This document shows positions 8,726 through 17,830 of a stretch of DNA of 55,374 nucleotides, one piece after another. The DNA is taken from positions 1 through 55,374 of the forward strand of contig NZ_ACJM01000016.1 of NCBI RefSeq assembly GCF_000174415.1. The letters are read 5' to 3'. The notes under the pieces are model-generated. The model was not told the DNA's origin, did not search any database, and was given only the letters and a program-made list of their open reading frames with translations. Made by a program: the position numbers and the translations under genes. This DNA is from Dethiobacter alkaliphilus AHT 1. GTDB taxonomy: Bacteria; Bacillota; Dethiobacteria; Dethiobacterales; Dethiobacteraceae. The first letter of the stretch is position 1, and every line of letters begins with the position of its first letter.

Positions 8726-10714
8726 TTAAATAAGATTGGAAACATCCAGGATTAAGGCCACTTTTCCGTTGCCCAACACAGTGGCTCCGGCCACGCCGGG
8801 TATACCTTCCACCACTTTGCTCAGAGACTTAATAACAATCTCCTGCTGTCCCAGCAGAACGTCCACCACCAGGCCGGCCTTCCGGCTTCCGGCCTCCACA
8901 ACCACCACCGAAAGCTCATCATGGTTATGTGTGGCCTGCATGCCCAGCGCCTCATCCAGATGAATCAGAGGCAGCACTTCATCACGCAGGTTAATAACAT
9001 TTTCACCCTGAATGGTTTTGATGTCCGCAGGGGTCACGTACAGGTTTTCGCGAATGGACTCAATGGGGATGGCATATGTTTCGCCGGCCAATTCCACCAA
9101 AAGCGCCTTAATAATTGCCAAAGTCAGCGGCAACCGGACATAAAAAGTTGTGCCGCTGCCCGGTTCTGTTTTAATGTCCACATTACCGTTCATACTTTCG
9201 ATTACTGTTTTTACCGCATCCATGCCCACACCGCGCCCTGAGATATCGGTAACCTGTTCCGCGGTGGAAAACCCGTTTCGGAATACTAGCCGCGCCGCAT
9301 CTTCATCGGACAATCGCTGCGCTTCAGCAGAACTTATTAAGCCTTTTTGCACCGCTTTTTCCCTGACCACGTCGGCGTTAATGCCTTTACCGTCATCACT
9401 GACGGAAATCAGGACAAAAGATCCTTCATGGCGGGCATCCAACAATACGGTGCCTTCTTCCGGCTTACCTGAGGCCACCCTGTCTCCGGGAGGCTCAATG
9501 CCGTGATCCACCGAATTACGCAGTAGATGGACCAGGGGGTCTCCGATTTGATTGACGATGGAGCGGTCCAGCTCCGTTTCTTCCCCCTGAATCTGCAGGT
9601 TGACCTTTTTGCCTTTTTCCTGGCTTAAATCGCGCACCATACGGGGGAAACGGTCAAACACCTGCTTGATGGGAACCATGCGCAGCTTCATAACAGCACT
9701 TTGCAGATCCGTTGTTATTCTGTCCAGCTGCTCCACGGAGCTGACCATTTCGGTCATGGCTTCTGATTTGCTTAGCTCCACCACCCTGGTGCGGTTGATA
9801 ACCAACTCACCCACCAGGTTAATCAGCTTATCCAGTTTTTCCGTCTCCACACGAATGGTCTTTTCAGCAGATCGGCGCACAACTTTTTTAGTTTCACCGT
9901 TTGCTTCTTCGCCAGCCGCCACTTCTGCCTTAACCTGACCCTCCGGCCTTTTGGCCACCTCGTCAGTCTTGCTCACGGATTCCTGGGAAACTTCCCGCAG
10001 TGTTACCCGCTCCACCTCGGCAATCTGGCTCAGTTCCTCACGGATTGTTTCATCATCGGTTTTAGTCAGCAAAACAATATCAAAGCTGTTATCAAACTGC
10101 TCCTCTTCCAATTCCTGTGCCGAGGGGACAGATTTAACAACATGGCCCAACCTCTCCAGAGCTTTAAAGACCATATAAGCCCGAACCGACTTTAGCAGAC
10201 AGGTGGCCTCCAGCGCCACCTGGATATGCCGGGCACATTCCCCATTTTCCGCAGACCGGATTAATTCCTTTTCAAACTCATCCAGATCCATCTCCGCAGA
10301 AGCATAGCTCCGTCCGCTTTCTGCGTCCTCATCAGGCTGGGCATCACACACGCTGCACAGCTTTGCCACCAGCGCATTGACCTGCCCCATACCCGCCTCC
10401 GGGTCGTCCAGACTATCCAAAAGAGTTTCCAATAAGTCCAATGATTCAAATAGCAGGTTGGCCACATTCCGATCCACCTGCAAAAGGCCCTGGCGTAGCA
10501 GATCCAGCACATTTTCCATTTGATGAGTCAGGTTGGCCAGCAGTTGAAAACCCATGGTTGCCGACATGCCTTTGAGGCTGTGGGCCGCCCGGAACATTTC
10601 CTGCAGGATTTCTTCATCGGGATTATGTTCCAGCTCCAGAAGTGCAGTATTTAAGCCCTGCAGATATTCCTGAGCCTCCGCCAAAAAAATATCTCTGTAT
10701 TCACTGGTGTCCAT
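8726..10714 (-). CDS. cheA: Chemotaxis histidine kinase CheA
   Basis: The 662-aa kinase has the domains in the usual order. HPt is at about 1-110 with His45 in RAAHSLKGMS. A probable CheY-binding P2 region follows at about 165-240. The dimerisation domain begins near 285 (LDKLINLVGELVINRT). The ATPase domain has LLRNSVDHGIEPP, SDDGKGI and GRGVGMDAVK. A CheW-like domain runs from about 530 to the end. It autophosphorylates under receptor control and passes phosphate to CheY and CheB. It starts at ATG 10714 with GAGGTG upstream. Confidence 0.96.
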   Translation of the reverse strand: MDTSEYRDIFLAEAQEYLQGLNTALLELEHNPDEEILQEMFRAAHSLKGMSATMGFQLLANLTHQMENVLDLLRQGLLQVDRNVANLLFESLDLLETLLDSLDDPEAGMGQVNALVAKLCSVCDAQPDEDAESGRSYASAEMDLDEFEKELIRSAENGECARHIQVALEATCLLKSVRAYMVFKALERLGHVVKSVPSAQELEEEQFDNSFDIVLLTKTDDETIREELSQIAEVERVTLREVSQESVSKTDEVAKRPEGQVKAEVAAGEEANGETKKVVRRSAEKTIRVETEKLDKLINLVGELVINRTRVVELSKSEAMTEMVSSVEQLDRITTDLQSAVMKLRMVPIKQVFDRFPRMVRDLSQEKGKKVNLQIQGEETELDRSIVNQIGDPLVHLLRNSVDHGIEPPGDRVASGKPEEGTVLLDARHEGSFVLISVSDDGKGINADVVREKAVQKGLISSAEAQRLSDEDAARLVFRNGFSTAEQVTDISGRGVGMDAVKTVIESMNGNVDIKTEPGSGTTFYVRLPLTLAIIKALLVELAGETYAIPIESIRENLYVTPADIKTIQGENVINLRDEVLPLIHLDEALGMQATHNHDELSVVVVEAGSRKAGLVVDVLLGQQEIVIKSLSKVVEGIPGVAGATVLGNGKVALILDVSNLI

Positions 10715-10731
10715 TGTTTCACCTCGCTGGC

Positions 10732-11907
10732 TTAAGCAAGCTTATATTGCTCCGTTAAACGCTGCATCTTTTCGGCCATCCCGGCCAACTCCTGGGCAGC
10801 CGCCGCCGTTTCCTGGGCTCCGGCGGCCGTTTCCTGCGTAATGGCAGACACAGTGTCAATGGAGGTTACAACCTGTTTGTTATTATCCAGTTGCGTCTGT
10901 GATGCACGGGAGATGTCCTCCACCATGGCCGCCACTTCCGTGGAACCGCGAATAATGGACTCCAGTGCCTCGCCGGCTCTGCCGGCCACCACCGAACCCT
11001 GTTCCACCGCACTCACCGCCGCGGTGGTGCCTTCCTGAATCCCCACAATAAGCTGCTCGATTTCCTGAGTCGCCTCACTGGAGCGTTCCGCCAGCTTGCG
11101 CACTTCGTCGGCCACCACAGCAAACCCTTTGCCGTGTTCACCGGCCCGCGCCGCTTCGATGGCGGCGTTTAACGCCAACAGATTGGTTTGTTCCGCAATT
11201 TCGTCGATAACCTTGATAATCTCTCCTATTTGCTGCGAGCTTTTGCCCAACTCCTGCACCGTTTCCTGAATCTGACGCATGCTTTCCACCGCTTCCATCA
11301 CCGACTGTCCGCCGCTCTGTGCCAAATCGGTGGCTTCCGCAGCGGTGCCGGCGGCGCTCATGGCGCTGCCCGCCACCTGCTGTATAGCAGCGCTGGCATC
11401 GGTGATGATGGCGGCGGCGCTTTGTACTTCGTTGGCCTGATTTTGATTGCCGGAAGCAATTTCTTCAGAGGATGCGGCAATTTCCTGCGCAGAAGCGGCC
11501 AGATTTTCTGAGGCTTCCTTGATTATCTTCAAGGCCTTGGCCAGGTTGGTAAATTCTCGGTTACATGCCTTAGCCAATGCTCCCAATTCGTCATTTGTCT
11601 TTTCTTCGATACGAACCGTCAAATCACCGGTTGAGACAGTCTCCAGCCCGCTGACCACAGACTTCACCGGGCCGACCACGGCATGCTGCAATAACTGCAT
11701 ATAGCCCACAATACTGACGGCCACAATCACCACGGCAAACAAGGCCATATTACGCAGCAGTGCGGCCAGGGCGCTGCGCATTTCTTCGGTCTGTAAAACT
11801 GCTTCGGTATTTACACTATGTAAAACAATGGCAAACATCACAGCAAACACGGCAAGTATGTACAGGGTGGTAAACAACGTTAATTTTGTCTTTATGCCTG
11901 TGCGCAT
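10732..11907 (-). CDS. Methyl-accepting chemotaxis protein with almost no extracytoplasmic domain
   Basis: The 391-aa protein has a membrane segment near residues 9-28 and a second near 52-72, with only about 25 residues between them. A HAMP domain at about 75-125 ([20 protein letters not shown]) and a long signalling helix pair follow. The hairpin tip, [39 protein letters not shown], is strictly canonical. The start is ATG 11907, eleven bases after the cheW stop, with AGGGGG upstream. With no room for a ligand pocket outside the cell, it may sense membrane or cytoplasmic state; that is inference. Confidence 0.94.
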   Translation of the reverse strand: MRTGIKTKLTLFTTLYILAVFAVMFAIVLHSVNTEAVLQTEEMRSALAALLRNMALFAVVIVAVSIVGYMQLLQHAVVGPVKSVVSGLETVSTGDLTVRIEEKTNDELGALAKACNREFTNLAKALKIIKEASENLAASAQEIAASSEEIASGNQNQANEVQSAAAIITDASAAIQQVAGSAMSAAGTAAEATDLAQSGGQSVMEAVESMRQIQETVQELGKSSQQIGEIIKVIDEIAEQTNLLALNAAIEAARAGEHGKGFAVVADEVRKLAERSSEATQEIEQLIVGIQEGTTAAVSAVEQGSVVAGRAGEALESIIRGSTEVAAMVEDISRASQTQLDNNKQVVTSIDTVSAITQETAAGAQETAAAAQELAGMAEKMQRLTEQYKLA

Positions 11908-11917
11908 CCCAATCCCC

Positions 11918-12439
11918 CTACTGGCCAAGCAGTGCTTCCGACACCGGTCCCGGCTGCAGCTGCTCCAGTTCCACCTGCTCATCGGTGGAGAGTATTTTCT
12001 CCAGGTCCAGAATAATAATCAGTCGGTCATCTAACTTGCCTACGCCGGAGATAAACTCAGTGCGGGTACCGGCCAGTCTCCGCGGCGGTGCATCCACAGC
12101 AGACACAGCAAGATGAAGTACTTCTGTAACCGAATCCACTATAAGGCCTACCAGGCTTTCATCTATTTCCACAATGATAATACGGGTCTGTTCCTCTTGT
12201 GCCTCGCCGGCAATGCGGAAGCGCTTGCGCAAATCTATGACGGGTATGACTTCCCCTCTTAGATTAATTACCCCTTCAATAAAGTCCAGCGACTGCGGTA
12301 AGGGGGTAATCTGCGTAAGTTTTAAAACTTCCCGTACTTTTTGAATATCCACCGCAAATTCTTCCCCTTGCAGAAAAAACGCCACCAGCTGCAACTCTTC
12401 CTGACTCTGCTCTTCATTTTTCTTCACCAGGCTGTTCAA
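11918..12439 (-). CDS. cheW: Chemotaxis coupling protein CheW
   Basis: The 173-aa CheW-fold protein has [36 protein letters not shown] and [13 protein letters not shown]. It links CheA to receptors. I set the start at TTG 12439 because AAAGGAGG lies eight bases upstream. The frame also runs back to a TTG at 12475 inside the fliY 3' end, where no good ribosome site is seen. The C-terminal 20 residues are Q-rich and extend past the usual fold. Confidence 0.92.
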   Translation of the reverse strand: MNSLVKKNEEQSQEELQLVAFFLQGEEFAVDIQKVREVLKLTQITPLPQSLDFIEGVINLRGEVIPVIDLRKRFRIAGEAQEEQTRIIIVEIDESLVGLIVDSVTEVLHLAVSAVDAPPRRLAGTRTEFISGVGKLDDRLIIILDLEKILSTDEQVELEQLQPGPVSEALLGQ

Positions 12440-12459
12440 GGCAATGGCCTCCTTTGTTC

Positions 12460-14085
12460 TCAGTTTCTCTTCCAATCCTGCATTATCTCTGTGATTTTAA
12501 TGCCGAACCGTTCGTTGTAATGGACCACTTCCCCACGGGCCACCAGCTTGCCGTTGGCCAGTATATCCACCGGTGCATCGGCGGGACAGGAAAGCTCCAC
12601 CACCGACCCGGCCTTGGCGGCCATTAATTCTTTCAGCGGCAGCTTACGCCGCCCCAACAGACCGGTTATCTCTACAGGGATATCACGTATTAAATCCAGC
12701 TGCAGCCCGCGTTCTTCCGGCAACGTACTTTCCGGAGAGCTTTCCTGCAGCCAGTCTTGGGGCTCTGTGGACATTACCGGCTCCACGTCCTCCACATTGG
12801 GCAGCAGGGGTTCAACCACAGGCTCCGTCTCTTGGGCAAAATCGTGATTCTCCTCTTCGCCGGCAAAAGCTCCCAAGAGCACTCCGGCCATTTCGCGGGC
12901 AAACTTCAGCGGAATTAGCTGAATCAGGTCGCTGTCCAGGATGTCGGCAACCTCCATCCTAAACGATACCTGTACCATGGGGTCATCAATATTTACAGTC
13001 AAATCCGCCTCTTCGGCAGGATTGCCGTATTCGGTCACCGGCGGGGTAATATCCACTTCCCGGGAAAACATTTCTGCCAAAGCGGTGGATGAGGAACCCA
13101 TCATCTGGTTCATGGCTTCACTGACGGCACTGAGACGAATCTCGTCCAACTCGCCCAAAGGGCCGTCGGTGGGCTCCCCCATCATGACGGCGGCAATCAG
13201 CGCCGCATCCTGCTCCCCCATAATCAGGACATTCTCTCCGGAAAGGCCGGTTCGGTAGCGAACGTTTACCACCACACACGGCTGCGGGTACTGCTCCCTT
13301 ACCTGGCGCAGCGTGGTGATGGATATCCGGGGAGTTGTAATATTGACCCGGTTATCCAAAAGCGTTGATAACGCGGTGGCTGCCGCACCCATGGAAATAT
13401 TGCCGATTTCCGCTATTGTATCTCCTTCATCGGCAGAAATGGCTTCTTCCTTAACCCCTTCTTCAACTTTTTCCTCAGTTCCGTCGGTGAAACTACCTAA
13501 CAACTCGGCAACCATATTCTCCGCAAACTCTAAGGGCAGAACCTGCAGCATGGTACTGTTCACATAATCACCGATGCTTAAATCAAAGGACACCTTTATC
13601 ACTTCATCACTGTCTAAGGCAAATTCTCCGATCTGCTTTTCCTGTGTGCTCAGGTCTTCCACATAAGTCAGGTCCGGAGGGGTAATATCAACTAGGCGGC
13701 CCAGCATCTCAGACATGGCCGTGGCCGAAGAGCCCATCATCTGGTTCATGGCCTCACTGATGGCACTAAGATACAGCTCGTCCAAAACTTCAGGAACGGG
13801 CAAATCCGCGTCACCCATCATCATGTTGGCAATCACCCCGGCATCACAGCGGGAAAGGATAAACATATTGCTGCCCTCAATGCCTTTGCTGTAACGCACC
13901 CTGGCCAAAACGCAGGGAACGGGATAAGCCTCCCTGATTTTACCCATGGACGTATATGTAAGTGTGGGAGTAGTAATTTCTACCCGGTGCCCCAACAGAT
14001 TGGACAGGGCGGTGGCGGCCGCACCCATGGCAATGTTTCCGTTTTCAGCCAGTGCGTCCAGCTGCAATGATGTAAGCTTTTTCAC
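12460..14085 (-). CDS. fliY: Flagellar switch phosphatase FliY with two full CheC-like units and a FliN C-terminus
   Basis: At 541 aa it is much longer than Bacillus FliY (about 380). Residues 1-210 form one CheC-like unit (ENGNIAMGAAATALSNLL and LSAISEAMNQMMGSS). Residues 220-405 repeat it closely (EIGNISMGAAATALSTLL and LSAVSEAMNQMMGSS). After an acidic linker, the SpoA/FliN domain fills about 465-541 (LDLIRDIPVEITGLLGRRKLP). It would sit in the C-ring and hydrolyse CheY-P. The N-terminal EIDALL CheY-binding peptide found in Bacillus FliY is absent. The start is GTG 14085, and this is the first gene after a terminator at 14184-14204. Confidence 0.93.
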   Translation of the reverse strand: MKKLTSLQLDALAENGNIAMGAAATALSNLLGHRVEITTPTLTYTSMGKIREAYPVPCVLARVRYSKGIEGSNMFILSRCDAGVIANMMMGDADLPVPEVLDELYLSAISEAMNQMMGSSATAMSEMLGRLVDITPPDLTYVEDLSTQEKQIGEFALDSDEVIKVSFDLSIGDYVNSTMLQVLPLEFAENMVAELLGSFTDGTEEKVEEGVKEEAISADEGDTIAEIGNISMGAAATALSTLLDNRVNITTPRISITTLRQVREQYPQPCVVVNVRYRTGLSGENVLIMGEQDAALIAAVMMGEPTDGPLGELDEIRLSAVSEAMNQMMGSSSTALAEMFSREVDITPPVTEYGNPAEEADLTVNIDDPMVQVSFRMEVADILDSDLIQLIPLKFAREMAGVLLGAFAGEEENHDFAQETEPVVEPLLPNVEDVEPVMSTEPQDWLQESSPESTLPEERGLQLDLIRDIPVEITGLLGRRKLPLKELMAAKAGSVVELSCPADAPVDILANGKLVARGEVVHYNERFGIKITEIMQDWKRN

Positions 14086-14183
14086 ATTAAACCGCCTTCC
14101 TTATTAAAGCTGGTAAACTTATTGCGACCTTATTTCGACAACTACTTACATATTCCTTCCTGAATTGGCATAGACCAGTTAAA

Positions 14184-14204
14184 AACAGGCCTGTTAAGCC
14201 TGTT
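14184..14204 (-). terminator. Intrinsic terminator directly after fliN1
   Basis: The stem AACAGGC (14184-14190) / GCCTGTT (14198-14204) has a 7-base loop and is followed on the minus strand by TTTTA. It lies next to the fliN1 stop codon and separates fliM-fliN1 from the fliY-che block. Confidence 0.75.
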
Positions 14205-14630
14205 TTAGAGCATATTTTCAATTCTTTGCTGTGGGGTGATAATCTGAGAAATGCGGACACCGAAATGCTCTCCCACCACCACCACTTCTCCGCGGGCGAT
14301 TAATTTGCCGTTTAGGGTAATATCCACCGGTTCTCCCACATTGCGGTCAAAATCCACAATGGCGCCGGGAGCCAGTGATACCACATCCAAAATAGGCTTT
14401 TCCGTCTTGCCCAAACTAACGGAAACACGCAAAGGAATATCCAAAATCCGCTCCAGATTAGGATGGCTCTGCATCCCGGCATTTGCGGCCCGGGGCTTAT
14501 TTTTTTTGGGCTGGGGCATCTCTTTGGCCTGAAATGACAAGTCCTCAACCACCGGCGTTTCTTCCGTCTCCGACGGAACCTGGGTCAAAAGCGCATCTAT
14601 TTCCGCCTGGGATAACAGGGAATCACTCAT
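14205..14630 (-). CDS. fliN: Flagellar motor switch protein FliN (first copy)
   Basis: The 141-aa protein has an N-terminal peptide LLSQAEIDALLTQV, as in the CheY-P-binding end of FliM, then a charged linker. A SpoA/FliN domain follows at about 60-141 (LERILDIPLRVSVSLGKTEKP, ARGEVVVVGEHFGVRI). FliN builds the lower C-ring and docks the export ATPase complex. Its ATG overlaps the fliM stop. A second separate FliN-like gene lies at 29755-30207. Confidence 0.92.
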   Translation of the reverse strand: MSDSLLSQAEIDALLTQVPSETEETPVVEDLSFQAKEMPQPKKNKPRAANAGMQSHPNLERILDIPLRVSVSLGKTEKPILDVVSLAPGAIVDFDRNVGEPVDITLNGKLIARGEVVVVGEHFGVRISQIITPQQRIENML

Positions 14631-15604
14631 TCGGCTTCGCCCCCTTCCGCATGAAGGAACTGCACGGCACGGCGGCCTTTGGAAACGCCGGCCTGTATCT
14701 TAAACATGGGCTTTTCTTCAACCAATAACGTCATGGGGCAATCCACCCGCTGGTCCAACAAAATAACATCGCCTTCCTCAAACTGCAGAAAATCCTCCAT
14801 TTGCACTGTAGAGGACCCCAAAACCGCAGTTAATTCCACATCCACGTCCTCCAGCCCCGTTTCCAGCATACGGCTGTGCACTCCGCCGGAGATTTGTGAA
14901 TTGGAAAACCAATGCTGTGCGGTAAGGTTGGCAATAACCGGCTCCAGCGTTATGAAAGGAAAACAGACATTAATCAAACCTTCAGAGTCACGGATTTTTG
15001 TACTCAGGGTTAAAAGGGCCACCGTCTCATTAGAGGCAATCATCTGGTTGAACTGTGGATTTGTATCCATATTTTCAATCTGGGGCGATAATTCATTGAT
15101 ATCTTCCCAGGCGTAGCGCAGGTTCTCCAAAATCTTGTTAACTATACGCCGCATCACCGTCAACTCAATCTCCGTCAATTCCCGGATTTGTTTTGGCGTT
15201 TTCCCTTCGCCGCCAAAAAGCAAATCAATGATGGGGAAAACAAACTGGGGGTTTGTTTCCAGCATGGCGCTGCCCATGTTGTCCGACGCTTTAAAAATAC
15301 TCATCAGCGTTGGGGTAGGCAAAGAAAATATAAACTCTTCAAAGGTAACCTGCGAAACCGACGCCAGTGTAACCTGTACCGGGGTGCGCAGATACGCGGT
15401 GAGAAAATTGGACAGAATGCGGGCAAAATTTTCATGCACAATTTGCAATGTGCGCATCTGATCTTTGGAAAACTTATTTGGGCGCCGGAAGTCATAAACC
15501 TGCACCGGCGTGTCTGATGTCTGTGGTTCTTCTTCTGCTATTTCCCCTGTGGATAGGGCATGAATTAAAGAATCGATTTCATTTTGCGACAGTACATCCT
15601 TCAT
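14627..15604 (-). CDS. fliM: Flagellar motor switch protein FliM
   Basis: The 325-aa protein has the N-terminal CheY-binding motif VLSQNEIDSLIHAL, a middle FliM domain (RPNKFSKDQMRTLQIVHENFAR; DLLFGGEGK; VMRRIV) and a C-terminal SpoA domain (VDVELTAVLGSSTVQMEDFLQFEEGDVI). ATG 15604 has GGTGGTGAG upstream; a frame-extending start at 15625 is less likely. It forms the middle of the C-ring with FliG and FliN. Confidence 0.95.
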   Translation of the reverse strand: MKDVLSQNEIDSLIHALSTGEIAEEEPQTSDTPVQVYDFRRPNKFSKDQMRTLQIVHENFARILSNFLTAYLRTPVQVTLASVSQVTFEEFIFSLPTPTLMSIFKASDNMGSAMLETNPQFVFPIIDLLFGGEGKTPKQIRELTEIELTVMRRIVNKILENLRYAWEDINELSPQIENMDTNPQFNQMIASNETVALLTLSTKIRDSEGLINVCFPFITLEPVIANLTAQHWFSNSQISGGVHSRMLETGLEDVDVELTAVLGSSTVQMEDFLQFEEGDVILLDQRVDCPMTLLVEEKPMFKIQAGVSKGRRAVQFLHAEGGEAE

Positions 15605-15625
15605 GTTCTCACCACCAGTTGTCAA

Positions 15626-15770
15626 TTAGCTAAACATTCGACAGAGATGGTAAATTTCCTCTTTATTACCTGTATTTTTCCCCGTTTGTCATATTTGGCA
15701 GGATAATGCAGATAAAGCACGAATTGTAGCATTGAAAGATAGGTAAAGGGTAAATGGAGGTTTAGCAGCT
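15626..15770. other. Divergent spacer between fliM (minus) and fapA (plus)
   Basis: This 145-base AT-rich spacer should carry promoters for both directions. I see AAATGGAGG before fapA but no convincing -35/-10 pair, and no TAAA-N15-GCCGATAA match on either strand. Confidence 0.4.
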
Positions 15771-17255
15771 ATGAGCAAACAGACAGCGGCGAGAATTACC
15801 ATTAGTGCAGATAAGATGCAGGCCGAACTTTATATTGCGGCGGATGACCAGGTGTCCGCAGAGGATATCACCAGTGAAATTAAAGCGGCGGGAGTATGCT
15901 TTGGCCTAAACAAGGAAGCTGTAAACACTGCCTTAACCAGCAGAGACGTCTCCGTTACACTGGCCATAGGTGAGCCGCCCCAACCAGGCAGCGAAGATAG
16001 CCTGGAATTTCATGTGCCGGAGCACATGCTGGACAAGGATGTCTGCCTGGGCATCCGTGAAGACCTGCAGCGCAAATCGGAAATCCCCTCTGTGGAAGCG
16101 GGCCAGCCCATTGTGACCCGCATTGCCGGCACTCCCGGAACTCCCGGCACCGATGTATTGGGTAATACTGTGGAGCCGCCGCCCGTACCAACTCTTTATC
16201 TGCGTGCTTTATCGGGAACCGAATTAAGTGAAGACGGCAATACGGTGGTTGCCACCATTACCGGACGCCCCCGCCTGGAACGGGACGGCAGGATGTACCG
16301 CCTGCAGGTCCAGCCCAGCTACACTCACCCCGGTGACGTAACCACCTCAGTGGGCCACCTGGTCTTTCAGGGAGATGTCTCCGTTTTCGGTAACGTCATG
16401 GAAGGCACATCCATTTCCGCCACCGGCAATATCGAAATTCTGGGCAGTGTGAATGGCGCAATGCTGCAGGCAGGTCAAAGTATCAGGGTTACCGGCAACG
16501 TGATTAAAAGTGAAATTACTTCCGGCACAGAACGCCTCTTTTGGCAGCAGGTTGCTCCTATTATGGAGCAGATCTCCCTGCAGCTGTACGAACTGGCGGG
16601 AGTACTGGAGCAGTTGGATGAACGGGGTCAGTTGTCGCAGCTGCCATTTGCCCAAATTGCCTCCCGCGTAATTTCCCTGCGCTTTGAAGAATACCCCAAG
16701 ACACTGCAGACCCTGCAGCAGGCAGTTTTGCCGCAAAATAAAAAAACACCGCTTCCCAGCGGTGCTGAAGAACTATTACCTCTTGTACAGAGTCTGAACC
16801 CGGAGCACTGGACCAATTTAAGTGACCTGCAAACATTGGCCGCCCGCGTCTACCAAAACAAAATCAGTGTTTCTGATATGACGGAAATTCATGCCGATAT
16901 TAACTTATCCTACACTCTAAACGCTAAAATCCGCTCCGCCGGCAGTATCATCGTAGAAGGACAGGGCTGTATTCATTCGCTTTTGGAAGCCGGTGATGAA
17001 ATCCAGGTTCAGGGCAAGCTCCGCGGCGGCTCCGTGCAGGCTACCAAACGCATTTTTGCCCGGGAAGTGGGCTCTGAGGCCGGCGCCATAACCACTTTAA
17101 TCACTGGCAAGAGTGGCCGCATAGATATTGATAAGGCTTATGAAAATACTGTGTTTGTGGTGGGCAAAGGCACCAGAAAGATCAGCGAGCAGATAGGCAG
17201 GACCACTGCCAGCCTGAATCAGGAAGGACTGGTACAGTTACTGAGCCGCCACTGA
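15771..17255 (+). CDS. fapA: FapA (DUF342) family protein
   Basis: The 494-aa protein of the FapA/DUF342 family has an N-terminal mixed domain to about residue 190 (VTRIAGTPGTPGTDVLGNTVEPP, then GRPRLERDGRMYRLQV). A right-handed beta-helix-like run of hexad repeats follows (GDVSVFGNVMEGTSISATGNIEILGSVNGAMLQAGQSIRVTGNV), then a helical insert at about 260-380 and further repeats to the end. In Vibrio, FapA helps localise polar-flagellum factors; elsewhere the role is unclear. It is the only plus-strand gene inside the main fla/che run, and its last 18 bases overlap the convergent TPR gene. The ribosome site is GGAGG. Confidence 0.88.
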   Translation: MSKQTAARITISADKMQAELYIAADDQVSAEDITSEIKAAGVCFGLNKEAVNTALTSRDVSVTLAIGEPPQPGSEDSLEFHVPEHMLDKDVCLGIREDLQRKSEIPSVEAGQPIVTRIAGTPGTPGTDVLGNTVEPPPVPTLYLRALSGTELSEDGNTVVATITGRPRLERDGRMYRLQVQPSYTHPGDVTTSVGHLVFQGDVSVFGNVMEGTSISATGNIEILGSVNGAMLQAGQSIRVTGNVIKSEITSGTERLFWQQVAPIMEQISLQLYELAGVLEQLDERGQLSQLPFAQIASRVISLRFEEYPKTLQTLQQAVLPQNKKTPLPSGAEELLPLVQSLNPEHWTNLSDLQTLAARVYQNKISVSDMTEIHADINLSYTLNAKIRSAGSIIVEGQGCIHSLLEAGDEIQVQGKLRGGSVQATKRIFAREVGSEAGAITTLITGKSGRIDIDKAYENTVFVVGKGTRKISEQIGRTTASLNQEGLVQLLSRH

Positions 17256-17741
17256 TATTTTCTTACTTACCACTTTCAGACTGTCCTTAACGGAATCGTT
17301 ATCCGGCTCCAGCTGCAGTGCACGACGGTACCAATGCCAGGCCAGGCCCCATTGTTCCAATTGAAAGCAAACATAACCCAAAACTGCGGCACAACTGGGG
17401 CTGTCCGGGTTTAACCGCAGAGCCTGCTCCAGATACGGCAGGGCGCGTTTTGCTTCCCCCTGGCGGCATAAAACAATTCCAAGATTGGAAAATAACGGCG
17501 CATGGTGATCACAGTTGCGCACCGCCTGCTCGTAGGCCCAGATAGCCGCCTCATTTTCCTCCAGCCGTGCCCAGCAATTGCCCAGATTAAAAAAGGCCGG
17601 CCAATAGTCGGGATCACAGACCACGGCGGAAAGAAAATAATATGATGCCTGGCGGTAGGCACCGCAAGGCATAAGCAGTGCGCCCTGTCTGTTATAATCC
17701 GCAGCGGCGTTTTTTTTATGGTTCTGGGGTGCAAATCGCAT
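17238..17741 (-). CDS. Tetratricopeptide-repeat protein
   Basis: The 167-aa soluble protein is built of about four TPR helix pairs (GALLMPCGAYRQASYYFLSAVVCDPDYWPAFFNLGNCWARL; ALPYLEQALRLNPDSP; AWHWYRRALQLEPDN). TPRs mediate protein contacts; the partner is unknown. The ATG at 17741 follows GGGAGG by nine bases. That GGGAGG lies in the 3' arm of the terminator hairpin at 17747-17801, so initiation may be limited by that hairpin. The 3' end overlaps fapA by 18 bases on the opposite strand. Confidence 0.8.
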   Translation of the reverse strand: MRFAPQNHKKNAAADYNRQGALLMPCGAYRQASYYFLSAVVCDPDYWPAFFNLGNCWARLEENEAAIWAYEQAVRNCDHHAPLFSNLGIVLCRQGEAKRALPYLEQALRLNPDSPSCAAVLGYVCFQLEQWGLAWHWYRRALQLEPDNDSVKDSLKVVSKKISVAAQ

Positions 17742-17746
17742 ATAAA

Positions 17747-17801
17747 AAAACCTCCCGGTAATTTTTTCCTTATACCAACAGTATAGTCACCGGGAGGTTT
17801 T
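17747..17801 (-). terminator. Large terminator hairpin after flgG, containing the ribosome site of the TPR gene
   Basis: A 13-bp perfect stem (17747-17759 with 17789-17801) encloses a smaller TATAC/GTATA hairpin. On the minus strand it is followed by a run of T. The 3' arm includes GGGAGG, the only ribosome site for the ATG at 17741. On the plus strand TTTTCTT follows, so it may also stop transcription running past the TPR gene. Confidence 0.75.
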
Positions 17802-17830
17802 CTTATGCATTTTTTGCCGGACAAGCTGTT

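Noticed and set aside
14086-14183. Possible sigma-D-like promoter before fliY (TAAG with GTCGCAAT).
   Set aside because: The spacer is 16, TAAG is not TAAA, and the -10 box matches poorly, unlike the five clear sites elsewhere.
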